The notes under the pieces: model-generated
Databases searched by the model: none
Told to the model about the DNA's origin: nothing
What the model saw: only the letters and a program-made list of their open reading frames with translations
Source: Nymphaea colorata
Lineage: Eukaryota > Streptophyta > Magnoliopsida > Nymphaeales > Nymphaeaceae
Direction of reading: 5' to 3'
Assembly: GCF_008831285.2 (NCBI RefSeq)
Contig: NC_045141.1
Span: 1,118,001 to 1,182,000, forward strand
DNA: 64,000 nt
Shown here: piece by piece, positions 10,961-22,559 of the stretch
Position numbering within the stretch: position 1 is the stretch's first letter
Layout of the letters: each line of letters starts with the position of its first letter
Program-made: the position numbers and the translations under genes

Positions 10961-13295
10961 AGATGGCTCGGTCACAAAAGTGAGAACACCTGTAGGCTTC
11001 AGCAGATGTAGAACTTTCACCTTTCTACATATTTGAAAGTTCCTTTTCTACGTTGTCTCTTTCCATCACCCATTTTTGCACCCTAAACTCACCGTCTCAT
11101 CGCCCATTGCTCTCTCTCTCTCTCTCGATTTCAATCAATCAATTTGGTATCACGCTTTACAACCGAAAGGTTCATCACTTTTGATTAATTTTGCTTTTGG
11201 AGTTTGGATCAATTGCACTGAACTTTTTATGTCTTTCCAGTTTATGAGGGCCAATGGTGCTTTGATCTACACAATTGATCGGTAGCTCGTTCACATACAT
11301 GGTTGTCAAGCAAGGATTGTTTTTGCATTCAATTTCAACTGAGATCAGAAGATCCAGTTTAGGGTCCTCCAAGATTGCATAATGGCCACTCGATTAGAGA
11401 TAAAAAAAAAAAAATCATCCGCATGATCGAAGTGGTGGAAAGGGAGAGGGTGAGAGTTCCTATAGTTGACGATGTGGATAGAGATATCATTTTCTCTCAC
11501 CAGCAACCTCTTCGATAGTCATTTTCTATTTGCGAGCACTGCATTGACCATGCAGTCCATGGCTGATGCAATAGAAATGGGTGGAAGAACCCCTTCTCTG
11601 AATCAGTCTTTTTTTTACCTTTTCTCATAGATCGGCATGTGGAATAGGCGCTGCACTCTTTAGCAGCCATACATTGAGTTGAATCTATTAGCCTCTTTAG
11701 AATAGCTATCCAGTCATTTTAATTTGCCACTGGTATTCATATGTCTTTTTTTTTTTCTTCTTCTTCTTCTTCTTCTTTTTTGGCTGCATGTTTTCTTCTT
11801 TTTCTTCTTTTTTTATCTTAGTATAAAGTGTTTGATACAAAGTGCTTTTTTTTTTTTTTTAATTTGCAATGTTGATCTAATGTGGAGCTTAATTCTTGTA
11901 TATCATGTTCTTCTGCTGGTGGGACTTGAGGATAAACCGAATTCAAGAATAAAAAATAAGAAGAGGAGGCAAAAGAGGAAATGGCAGGCACAAGAGGAAT
12001 CGAAGGAAAGGAGCTAACCTTCCTAGGGATGTCGTAGGCCAGGACAGCCAGTCCTAATCGGCCAAGGCCAGCCATGCACAGTCTTGTCCAGCTGTAGTCC
12101 GCATGCACCCACATGGGCCATGCCTGTAGCAACATGTGTCCATGGACGGCCAGCATGCCGCCACATTGGTCAGCACGTGGCCATCATGTGCCCAGCAAGG
12201 TTGTGCCTGGGTCGCACAGCCCTACCGGCATTGGAGCACGCCCGCCCGAATCTTGGGGAATTTGCATCCTTTTGCTGTGTCACAGGATGCGCCATATCTG
12301 GCCTCGCACCCGCGTGGACGAGATACGGGTGCGCACTGATCAAATGAGAGTTGGGTGCAGTCAGCCGCACTCGTTCCACGCCCACCGGACTCGCGTTTGA
12401 CGGGAGCCATTGTATGGGTTTTTTTGTTTTTTTATTTTTTGACAAGTAGGGCACAATCGACCGACGCTTCTCACTCTCACCACTCTCCCACTTTCCGCTG
12501 TGACGTTTCTCTTTCTCTCTGCACTTCGTCCAGCGACCCCCCGATGAAAGAAGCGAACGGCGATCAAAGAACTCCGTCCGACGACTGGCGATATCTCTCA
12601 CCCCGTCCAGCGACCGGCGGCCTCCACTGCACTTTCAAACTCGGTTTCTACCTCCATCCTCTCTATCTTTAAAATGTTTCCACTTATTTTTTCACTCACT
12701 CACGATCTCAGCTGGATTTTATGAAGGTAAACTCTCTCTCTCACTCTTTGCAACATATTTTTCTTTTTTATTTTTTATTCTGATATCACGCTTTTTGCAG
12801 CATATTTTTCTGTTTCTTTTTATTATGTGATTTTGATATTCTCGTCTCGTCGTCCAATGCTGCCGTGTGTATTTTTCTCTGTTTTGGTGTGGTGTTGTTT
12901 GTGCTGTTTACGTTTCAGGAATAGTGATGCAACGTGATGGTTTGTTTTCTTATATCTGTTAGTGTGCTGATTACGTTTCTATTTTAAATGTCTTAAATTC
13001 TTAAATCTTAATGCATGCTTTCTACGACTTACATTTTCTTTTTGCAGATCATAGCTAAAGGCAACATTGCTACGTTTTCTTAGCTTGTTTTATCTTTATT
13101 ATCCTGCTCACTGCATCCTGTTCACTGTTAGTTGTGATTCTCGTTGAATGTTGAATTGATGAATGATAATGTTCATGATTAGTAAATTTAAATTGTAATT
13201 TTGATTTTATTATTTAATAATTTTATGGTTTATAAACAATTTTTTGTTAATATATATTATTATTATAATATATTAATAATAATAATAATAAATAC
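10961..13295. other. Unassigned insertion DNA with GC-rich island
   Basis: No gene could be supported. The stretch holds a TTC/poly-T run (11745-11860) and a GC-rich patch at about 12020-12400 with recurring GGCCA/GCCAGC words. A CT-rich, UTR-like stretch follows (12460-12740), then AT-rich DNA ending in (TAA)n at about 13255-13290. The open frames across the GC patch overlap in several frames and match no family I recognise. Confidence 0.35.
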
Positions 13296-13370
13296 TCTCA
13301 CCACACCACCGCACCTAAATTTTTTGAGATGTACCGTGCCGGCACCCGCACCCGCACCCCACCCCGGACC
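13296..13370. repeat. Degenerate hAT-like terminus (GCACCCGCACCC type)
   Basis: The sequence runs CACCGCACCTAAATTTTTTG to GGCACCCGCACCCGCACCCC. A diverged relative of the same pattern lies at about 31900-31975. GTGCGGGTGCGGG-rich ends like this are common in plant hAT transposons. No target duplication or partner end was found, so this is a similarity call only. Confidence 0.35.
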
Positions 13371-13679
13371 TTGATGACATAGTCCTTTTGAGCTAGTGAG
13401 TTAGAATAGGTCCACCTCTATTGCAAGCTGGAATAAAAATTGATTTAAATTTTAAAAAAATACGTTGAGATGGCTGCCACTTCATCCAGCCCCTAATTTG
13501 ACCAATGGATTAGACAAACTTTATTTCTCATTGGCTTAATCCATGATACATGGGCCTTTAATCCTCGTAAATGGCTCCAACCAAGCACACCTAGCCCACA
13601 CACACACGAGCCCCACACACACACACGAGCTAGGAGTGTTCGGCTAAGTGTGATCAACCATGGTCCGGACCTAGTCAAG

Positions 13680-16336
13680 TTTAAATTGGGTCAATGTTTA
13701 GGTTGTTAAACACGTAGTTCGACTGAAAATCTTGACAAAAATACTCTTGGATCAGGTTTTATTTTTCAAATTGAGCTTGCTAGGTTGCAACCTATTGACT
13801 AAGCTTTAAATGTTATTGAATTTTATGTTATTATTTGACAATTCAATTTAATTTGAAAAGACTTTTGAAAATCTTGTCAAATTTGGTTTGAAAAAGGACA
13901 TTTTGTTCTCAATTCAATTTAAAAATGGATTTATTTGAATCAAGTTTCAATTTGAAATATTGATTTTCAATTTGGTATTTGATTTGTGCATTTTTCAAAT
14001 TCAAATGTGCATTTGATTTATATTGAAAACCAAATTTGGGTTTTATGAATTTAATTTGATCATAAGAGGACAAAATTGTTTAAATTTGGTCAAATTTGAC
14101 CTCGAAGTTCATTTTGTGGGCTGATGTTGAGTTGACTAGAGTAAATTGAATGAATTTGAGCTTGAAAGGCACTTGGGTATGCTTTGACAGAGCTCAATTT
14201 TGAATTTTTACTTTAACTAGGTAAAGTCAAAGTAAACTTGATCTAGTGAAGGTCTATCTAGCTGGATTGTGGAGTAGACCGAGACTTTTGGCTAGTTTTG
14301 ACTAGACTAAGCTCAAGTTGGCTGAGATTGGTAAGGTTTGCACCGCATCTAGGTGCAACCAGGTGAGCCTACTTGCCTTAAGTAGGTTGGTTTGAAGTAA
14401 TTATTGCTTCTTTGGAAGTAAGGTCGCTCATTAATCAAAGAGTTCCTTTTTAACTAATGGAGGGAGAGATGATTAATTTTCTCTCTTTTCCTATCAAATC
14501 TAATGATGATCTTATTTACTTTTATTAAAAATGGTAGATTTTTAGTGAGAGAAAATCCTTTGAAAAAGATGAGGTGTGTGGCCTATTGGGTGGGCCCTTG
14601 GACACGTGAGCTAGGTGGAGCCCACACGTGGGTCCCACTTGGTAAATTAGGGCGTGAATTAGATCTAGTTTTTCGATTTGAATTCAGATCTAGATTCCAA
14701 ATGACAATTGCAATCAGATTTGGGTTTCAAAACGTAATTTGGGTCCAGTTTTGAGTACTGGATTAGGATTTGGACTCCTAATCCCACCTAAAAAAATCAA
14801 GAAAATAAAAACAAAATGAAAAGAGCAAAAAATGGCCAAATTCAAGAAAAAATTCAAAACAAGCGAAATGTCTACCTAAAATTTAAAGGTCACTCAAGTC
14901 AAGAATTCTCTAATCAGGATAGTGACAAATCATGCACTGAGAAATCCTAAGATATGGAGAGTAATTTTTCTTCGCTTATCATTTAAAAATGAAAGAATGA
15001 TTGTTTTGGATGAATTTCATGGCATTAGCTAAAAAGTTTGCCTACGATATGATGTAAGTCCTTGCAAGAAATAAGATACACAAGCAAAGGAGTTTTATCA
15101 AAAACCTACAAGCATTTCACAAGCACTCACAGTTTGATGTGATATTTTTGTGCTTTGATGCACACGAGCATTTTCAAGCATTTCATAAGCCCTCACATTT
15201 TAACATGAAATTTTAGTCTTTCAGTGCACACATGCATTCTATTACATGAATTTCACAAGCAAGCATACAAGCTGTCGTACTATGGTACAAGAACTTCAAG
15301 TATTTTCACAAGCACTTTCAATTTCATATGAGATTTCCCTGCTTTGGTGCACACAAGCACTTCTACAAGTAGTTCACAAACATTCATATTTTATGTGAGA
15401 TTTTCACGCTTCAGCACGCACAAGCATGCAAACATATGTATTTCATTGCATAAAATTTACAAGCATTGTAAAATTCCACAAGTATTTTCACAACCACTCA
15501 TATTTTTATGTGAGATTTCTGGACTTCAGCATACACAAACACACAAGTACATGCACCTAAATGCATAAAACTCAAACAAGCACTTCCATACATCTTCACA
15601 AGTATTGTATCAGTGGTCTACCAATGGCATTTTGATTTTTTTTTTTTTGGGGGCACTAAAAATCTGACCACGGGATTCATGATTTGAACATATTGAAAAT
15701 ACTTTTCAAAGCTATGTGCTTTTTCCTCGTAACTAAGGCATTTTTATTTTTGAATTATGTTTTGACCTGTATTTTTGGAACAATGTTAAACCACAATGTG
15801 GACTGAGGCACCTTTTATGTCAAAAGAAGCTTTCAAACAAACATTTTAGAACAAGCACATGTCATGATGTCGTATGAGTGCACACATTGAGGCATCATTT
15901 GAACAAGGCTATTAACAAGCACCATTTTCGTCAAGCATCATGAGCTTTTAGCATTCACAAGCACATCATAACAAACATCTTTCAAACCATGTCTTGGAAC
16001 CAAACATGTATCTCTTACAATGGCACACCAGTATTCACAGTGAGCATCTTTTATTGTTGACAATGCTTTCAAGTCTTTTAGAACTAACATTTTCAAGATG
16101 TCACACCTACTTTTAAACCTAGAACATTTTTTGAATAATGTTTTAAACAAGCATCGAGCACTTCCATAAGATCGTACCCATTCCTCAAACTAGGGCTTTC
16201 GCTATATTTATTTCAAATTAGATTTTTCCTTTCGAAAATCCACATTTCAATATTTGATCATCAATAGATGATTTGGGTGTTCTGCCGTTGCCACTAAGCA
16301 CAGTTTTTCAGCTCACCCCAAAGAGGGGGGCACCTA
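13680..16336 (+). mobile_element. Gypsy-type retroelement 3' region (plus orientation)
   Basis: Non-coding retroelement DNA that has an inverted, diverged relative at 21083-21720. Shared words include GGCCAAATTCAAGAA and AGTGACAAATCATGCACT, followed by the CACAAGCA-type tandem repeats. It ends in a purine run (AAGAGGGGGG, 16321-16330) and then TGAACACTCAAAATTTTTG, which looks like a polypurine tract followed by the start of a 3' LTR. Upstream, 13680-14800 is AT-rich with repeated CAAATTTGAC/TTTGAATT words. No coding domain was recognised. Confidence 0.5.
15080..15600 (+). repeat. Degenerate tandem repeats (CACAAGCA ... GTGAGATTT units)
   Basis: At least five or six diverged units of roughly 70-110 bp. 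Each combines a CACAAGCA(C/T)T word, a stretch like ATATTTTATGTGAGATTT, and GCTT(C/T)(A/G)G(T/C)GCACACA. Short tandem arrays just upstream of the polypurine tract are known in Tat/Ogre-type gypsy elements. Confidence 0.7.
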
Positions 16337-16338
16337 TG
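16321..16338 (+). other. Candidate polypurine tract and 3' LTR start
   Basis: AAGAGGGGGG at 16321-16330 is followed after a few bases by TGAACACTC. This is the expected arrangement of a plus-strand primer and LTR start in a plus-oriented retroelement. The matching 5' LTR was not found, so the call rests on position and composition. Confidence 0.4.
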
Positions 16339-18600
16339 AACACTCAAAATTTTTGTTTTGGCTAAAGTACCATTTTACCCCTCATTAGGTTAATTGCAAG
16401 GAATTTCAAGGAAATTTAGAGATTACTTACAAAAAATTTTTTAAAATCTCCAGGTTGCAAGAAAGTGAATGTGTGATGATACGAAAATAAATTTTAATAC
16501 ATTTTTTAAGTTATTGTCAAAGATTTTGGAATTAAATTTGAATCAATTTTTGAAATGATTTCAGATCGAATTTTAAGAGTTTTTCAAGCTCAAAAGTTTA
16601 AAATCACATTCAATGAAATTTAAAAGAACTTTCACGGTTTTGAGAGGGGCGAATTCAGTAAGTTTCGATTTGATCTTAAAGGGGTTCGTTGATTTTAAAG
16701 AAATTTAAAGTGATGAGTTGGAAAGTTTTAAAGTTCCTATTTTCCTCATTTTGTTTTCTTCGTTTTCCTTTTCTTTTTCCTGTCTCTCCCACCATTTTTT
16801 CTTCAATCTCTCCCCGTGTGTGTTTTCTTGTTCCTTTCTTTCTCTTCTCCTGTTTATCTGTTCTTCGCTTTTTCTCCGCCTTGGTTTTTCCCCGCTCCTC
16901 ATTTTCCTTTTCGACTAGCCTCCGTTCATTACCTGATCACGCTGGCGCTCCGTGGTGGCACCGCCCTCCTCCTTCTCCTATTCTTGCTTCGCCCCGCTCC
17001 CGCCACCTCTCTCTGCTGCTCACCACCGGCTGCCAGAAGAAGCCACCAGGGACCATGAACCCACAGCTGCTCCCCTTTGACACTGGTGCCTGAATCCACT
17101 GGCCTCTTTATTTCCTTCATTTGCCGGATCTCTCTCAGCATCCTCCTCCAGTCGCCGGTCTGCTGACCGGAGCTCCAGCATATGCTCACCGCTGCATCCT
17201 CTGCTCGCCGTTTCCTTCTGCATCTCACTGTTCATTTTCTCTTGCCGTCTTCCACTCAGTTCTTCCGTAGTTTCCCCTCTCTCCCTGGTTGCTGCTTCTC
17301 ACCGGCTTCGTTCTACCTCCGATTGTTTCAATCACTACCGACGCACATCCACCGTCCACAGTCGCCTCAGCAGCTACAGGTTCCTCCTCTTCTATTATCT
17401 TCCTTCTTCCCCTATTTTCCCTCTCTGATCCAGCCTCAGCCTGTCGCTCCCTGTCTCCCCTTTCGTCGTCTCCTGCTCCCAGTTTCTCTCTTACTCCCCA
17501 TCTTCCCTTGCATTGTCCTCCACATCCCTCTTCTTTTCTCCTCGCCGCCATCTGGCTCACCACCATCCACTCCATCTCCGTGAACCTATTGCCGGCTGCC
17601 ATAATCCCTGCGTCGCCCGTCTTCTCCAGTCCACTGCCGGAATCCCTCTGCGTCTGTCGTGAATTAATCGACCACCAGCACACCGCCATCTTCACCGTTT
17701 CTGCATGCCGTTATCTTCAATCTCCAGCAAAACCACCAGCATACCACTGTCGGAGTGGCTGCATGCATCGGCATACACTCAAGTCGTGAGGGAGACGCTG
17801 GTTCTTCGTTCGCTTGAAGCAGATGGTGTTGGGACTCGATCAATGGCCAACAGGGACCCTGCAACTCCTTCTAGAGTTCCGGCGATCCGGAATGTGCCTA
17901 TCGTTTGCCGGAGTGAGTTGAATTGTAGAAAATCCACCGGCGGTCGGCTCTCTTTGTCGTTCAATAGCATACCCAAGATGGGCGGTCTTCATCAAACAAT
18001 GTGAACCTCCGATTCCTTTTCTGTCATATACTTGTATTGTTTATTTCCCAATTCTCACAGGCAGTAAGTCGTTCAGGTAATCTCCAACCTTGAGCCTTAC
18101 TTAATTTTACAAGGCCTGTTGCAGGTAGTTGTGGCTGAAGTGGGCTCGCTTGTTTCCCATGTAGAGCACATGCTTAATTATGGTTAACATCCCATCATAA
18201 AATTCATGCTTTTGTGGCGATGATTAGATTACATTTGATGCACGAGGCTTTCATTCTCAATTTTGAATGGTTTATGCATACTTGGCCCCAATGGCTCTTC
18301 GCGTGAAGTTGATTGAGAGCAAATGATTTAATAAAAGAAGAGAACAATGAACCGCAAACACGAACTTTCAGTGTTTCAATTCAAATCACGTGCATGGTTT
18401 GTACTCGGGATGCGTATATGTATGTGTGCTTGAGTGATACTTAGGGGCAATTTAGGAAGTTTATATTTTGGTTTTTGTGTCGGGGGGGTCTTGTCTGAAT
18501 GGGCATCATATCATGGTTTTGTAATGTTTCAGTAGTCATTTATTTTCCAATTGATTGTTGGTGGTGAAATTTCTAATTCCGTTTGATGTACCACCTAAAG
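16339..18600. other. Presumed LTR or 5' leader with CT/GC-rich block
   Basis: An AT-rich start (16339-16730) leads into a block at about 16730-18010 that is strongly C/T-rich and much richer in GC than its surroundings. The block has many CCTCC, CTCTCC and CGCC words. Several overlapping open frames exist in all directions, but they are compositional (Ser/Pro/Leu-rich) and resemble no protein family. Such pyrimidine-rich blocks occur in retroelement leaders and in gene 5' UTRs. Confidence 0.35.
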
Positions 18601-20019
18601 CCAACATAGGTGTGCATTGAGCATCGACCTGTATGTCCTTAGGTGGAGAGAACTCTTGGGTTGGCATCGCGAGGATCGAATTAAATAAGTGGCTAAGTTC
18701 TCTTCTCACAATACCTCTTTAATTCAAGGCTCACTCTTTCCATAGATTCGAACCGAACTCCAAGCCACATTAACAACGTTTTCAAATGGATTTCGAATCT
18801 CAAAATATCCATTTTAAAATCCAAATCTAGTTTTCAAAGTCATATCCAATTTCAAATCTATTTCACAAGTCTATTTTTTTTAGTCTATATTAAAAAGGAC
18901 TCGTTTTAAATAAATTTCATATCTCAATAATGTGGTTTTCGACATAAATAAACTTAGATTTTATATGTGAGTATAAACTTAATCAAGCCATATCTGGATC
19001 CAAATAAACCAGCTTTTAGATCTGTATCCAAGTTCTATTCAAAATATGGTATTAAATCCAAAGTTCAAAACTCATTTGCAACTAAATATATTTTCAAATC
19101 CGCATCCAAATAATTTTGATCCAGATATAAATCCAATAGAAGTCTATTCCCATGTCCAGAACCATTTTCAACAAAATTATATTTCAAACTTGAATACAAA
19201 ATGGTTAAATCCAAAAACATATGATTTTCAAATGAATTTTCAAAAAAAAAAAAAAAGAAAAAAGACACCATTGGTTTTGTGTGAGGTTCTTGCTCACGAC
19301 TTAAATGTCATCTAGTCTGCCTCAAGTAACCTGCATGCTTTTTCTATTTTTAACATGTCTTCCTTGTTTTCATATTAGAGTTCAATTGTGGAGAGAAATT
19401 AGTATTTGTAAATTTTTGTTATGGTATGTTTAGCTCTCTTTTCTCGGTTTCCATTTCAGTTTCACGTTCTCATTGTTCGCTATTGCATTATGCATAATAG
19501 GTACATTTCTTACATGTTCCTATTAGTCACGCATTGCGCATGTATTTTAACATGCATCGGATCACTCAAAACACACGCTGCACCCCTTGTTCGAAACTAG
19601 ACCAAGTCAGTTTAGTAGCATACCTTGAAGCATTAGCCCAGGTATGTGAAGACCTGAATCCAGAGTTTGGTCTTCACGTAAGAACTATTTCTAAATCATA
19701 GTTTTCTAAAATGTTTTCAAAATCAATTTCTATAAAACGATTTCAAAAACTAGGTCATGTAGGCATAGACTCCAATCTTAGTTTAATACTCTAAAACCTA
19801 GCCCCAGATCGGTTTTAGAGCCCACCCTTTGTGAACCCAATGCCATAGCCTAGACCTAGCGAACTTTCCTATAATAAAGATCATATCAAGAATCGTGCAG
19901 TCTGAATAAAACCCAAATCATATGTTCCAATGAAGATGTCCCCATGTGGGTTCAAACCCAACTTAGGTAAGACCGAACCTAGTCCTTTTTACTGTTCTAG
20001 CCTTAGTTATTTAGATCTT
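18601..20019. other. AT-rich repeat-derived DNA
   Basis: No gene. The part 18780-19240 is built from recurring AAATCCA/TTTCAAAT words, a degenerate low-complexity repeat ending in an A-run at 19243-19256. The remainder looks like retroelement non-coding DNA. Confidence 0.35.
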
Positions 20020-20560
20020 GAATTTTAATCAGTATTGATTTGATCTTAAATAATGAGTTTAGATTTAGATCTCAAGAATCACAATGATCCATTTTGGATT
20101 TCAGATTTTTGATCTCTGATTATGGATCTCATATCTTAGATATCAAGTATTAGATTTCAGATCTTGGACTATAAACATGGGTCATGGGTTTTGGATCACA
20201 AATCTCAAATTATCAATTTCATTTCTAGATCTCGGATTTTAGACTTTCAATTAGATTTTAGATCCTGGACTTTGGATTTTGGAGCAGATTTCATGTAATG
20301 AGTCTTGAACCATAAATGTTAGATTATGGATTTTGGATATCAGATTTTGGATTTCATACTTAGATTTTGGATCCTGGATCCTAGGTATTGGATATCAGAT
20401 CTTGGATTATAGATTTAGATTTTGGATTGTAGATTTTGGATATCATATTTTGGATATGAAGCATTAGATTACGGATTTTGTATCTCCGATTTCGGATATT
20501 GAATTTTGATCTCAAATCTTGGACTTTGGATAGTGAATTTTCATAAGTATAGGACATCTT
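20020..20560. repeat. Degenerate simple repeat (GGATTTTGGATATCAGATTTT-like)
   Basis: About 540 bases consist mostly of shuffled words GATTTTGGAT, ATCAGAT, TTGGATT and GATCTCA with an irregular spacing of roughly 8-25 bases. There is no long unit and no coding frame. It looks like an old, slipped simple-repeat expansion. Confidence 0.7.
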
Positions 20561-21082
20561 GCATCTTTATGAGAGCTCTGTTTCAAATTTAAAACAAGAA
20601 TATCTCAGATCTTGATCTTAGTTTTTGCATTCAGATTTAAATTTTTTTTGTTACGTCCATGTTCTACAAGACTCCAGGTCTATGTAACCTAGTTTGTGCA
20701 TGTATCATATTAGATTTATGACATCAATTTGCATTGATCTATGATGATCTGGACTTTAACATACTTCAAATTAATTTCTTTTTGTTCATAAGTTTATTTC
20801 TGAGATCTATTTAGGTTTTAAACTATGCATGATTTCAAAATTATGGTACATTTGCTTTCTTAGATTTTAGGCGACATTTAAACTTCAGAATTAGAACATT
20901 TGGGCTAGTCCTTTCTCTGATTACCCTAGTAACGGAGCTAGGATTGCTCAGACCTCATACCAATAGGTCGGCTCCCATTTTTTGGAATCCCACACAAGGA
21001 ATAAAGGCAAGTATAAGAATTTTATTTTGTTCGTACGATCTGGATGTAAGATTTGATAAAAATTTTATAGGTAAACATGACA

Positions 21083-21720
21083 CTATAGTGGTGCGATGCT
21101 TATGAAATGCTTGAAAATTTTTATAAAATCCCTATATTGAAATACTTGTTCACTAAAACACAAAAATTTTACATAAAATATGAGTGCTTGTATGCTTGTG
21201 TTTGCGCCAAAGCATAAAAATCCTATATAAAGGTAAGTGCTTGTGAAATGATTATGTGTGCCGAAGTGTAATATAAAGGTAAGTGCTTGTGAAATGATTA
21301 TGTGTGCCGAAGTGTAGAAATCTCTCATAAATGTGAGTGTTTTTGAACTTGTAAAATGCATGATACAATCCACTTGCTTGTATCTCTTGTATCTTATAAG
21401 GACTTGTATGATTTCATTTACTGCAAGAACAAATTCTTTTAGCTAATGTTATGATATTCATTTGAGACAATTTTTCTTCTATTTCCACATGATGAGCCAG
21501 GAAGAGTCATTGTCTATGTCATAGGGTTTCTTAGTGCATGATTTGTCACTGTCCCGACCCTTTTTGTAATTTAAAAAGACTAAAGTGTTTATCAACATAT
21601 AATTTTGGAACTTGGTCACCTTGTTTTTCCAGCAGACATTTTTCTCATTTGTTCTTGAATTTGGCCATTTTTATTCTTGCTTTCTTGATATTTCAAGTCC
21701 AACTTTGCTTATAGAAGAAA
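21083..21720 (-). mobile_element. Inverted relative of the 14.8-15.6 kb gypsy 3' region
   Basis: The reverse complement of this stretch matches 14820-15600. It has the AATGGCCAAATTCAAGAA word, AGTGACAAATCATGCACT, the (C/A)ATTAGCTAAAA word, and then diverged CACAAGCACT-type tandem units. It therefore belongs to a second, minus-oriented copy of the same element family, the same orientation as the gag and pol relics nearby. No clear polypurine tract or LTR boundary was seen on its lower side. Confidence 0.6.
21231..21315. repeat. Recent 46 bp tandem duplication
   Basis: AGGTAAGTGCTTGTGAAATG occurs at 21231 and again at 21277. The rest of the unit, through GTGTGCCGAAGTGTA, is also identical. The exact identity shows much younger slippage than the surrounding diverged units. 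Confidence 0.9.
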
Positions 21721-21780
21721 TATTTCACCTATTCTTGTTGATCGAGCATTCTACTGAACTCTTGTAATGAGTTTTGGGTC

Positions 21781-21838
21781 AGTAGCTCCTAGACCAATTG
21801 ACTTTAGGCAGTAGCTCCTAGACCAATTGACTTTAGGT
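21781..21838. repeat. 29 bp tandem duplication
   Basis: AGTAGCTCCTAGACCAATTG followed by ACTTTAGG is repeated head to tail at 21781-21809 and 21810-21838, identical except for the last base. Confidence 0.95.
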
Positions 21839-22559
21839 TACCAAGTGCAGAATACCCGGGCTTACTTGCTCAAGCTCAAAAGGCTCTAGAAAACATAACT
21901 GGACAAATGTTCATTATATAATTTCACAGAATATACACAAATCGAAGACATAATTAAACAAATGTTCATAGTTTATACAATTTTGAGTATTGATCTAGTG
22001 GAAGACATTTTCCTTGAGTGCTTCTCTCAAAGCTCAGTTTTCACATTGTGCCTAATTTGCTTGGATCAACTAAGTCTCTTGTTTTTCAATTGATTTTGAT
22101 AAGCTCTTGTTTTAGTAGAGGATTAAAGCTAGTGACATTTCCTAGACTTTTGATTCCCTCTATTTCTTTGAGCTTTCTTCTTGGCTTATTACATGGTCTT
22201 GTCAAAACTTTAATCTTTTGACGATTATCAAATTATTGGCTGAAATTTTATTGTTCTCTTCAGAGAAATGGAAACCATTCAGTGAAATTTTCTTACTTTT
22301 GAAATTTTGAAATTTCAGATTTTTGAAAATTTCCTTATTGAAAAGTCTTCTGTGGCCATTTTCTTACTTTTGTTATAAAAGAAAGATGTCTCAGTATAAT
22401 GGGCAGTGAAGAGAATGCATGAGGATGAAGCCTAACCACCAAGGAATAAATTGCATACAAAAATACAAATATGCTTGTATATGAAAGAAGAATAAACTTT
22501 TATTGCTCAAAACATTGTAGAGGAGATCCCACCATCCCTACAATGCATGGTCAAATAGA

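Noticed and set aside
12084-12672. Multiple open frames on both strands
   Set aside because: GC-rich island with low stop frequency. No domain or codon signal, and frames conflict.
16689-17789. Five or more overlapping open frames of 80-166 codons
   Set aside because: Pyrimidine-rich composition yields Ser/Pro/Leu-rich translations in every frame. No family resemblance.
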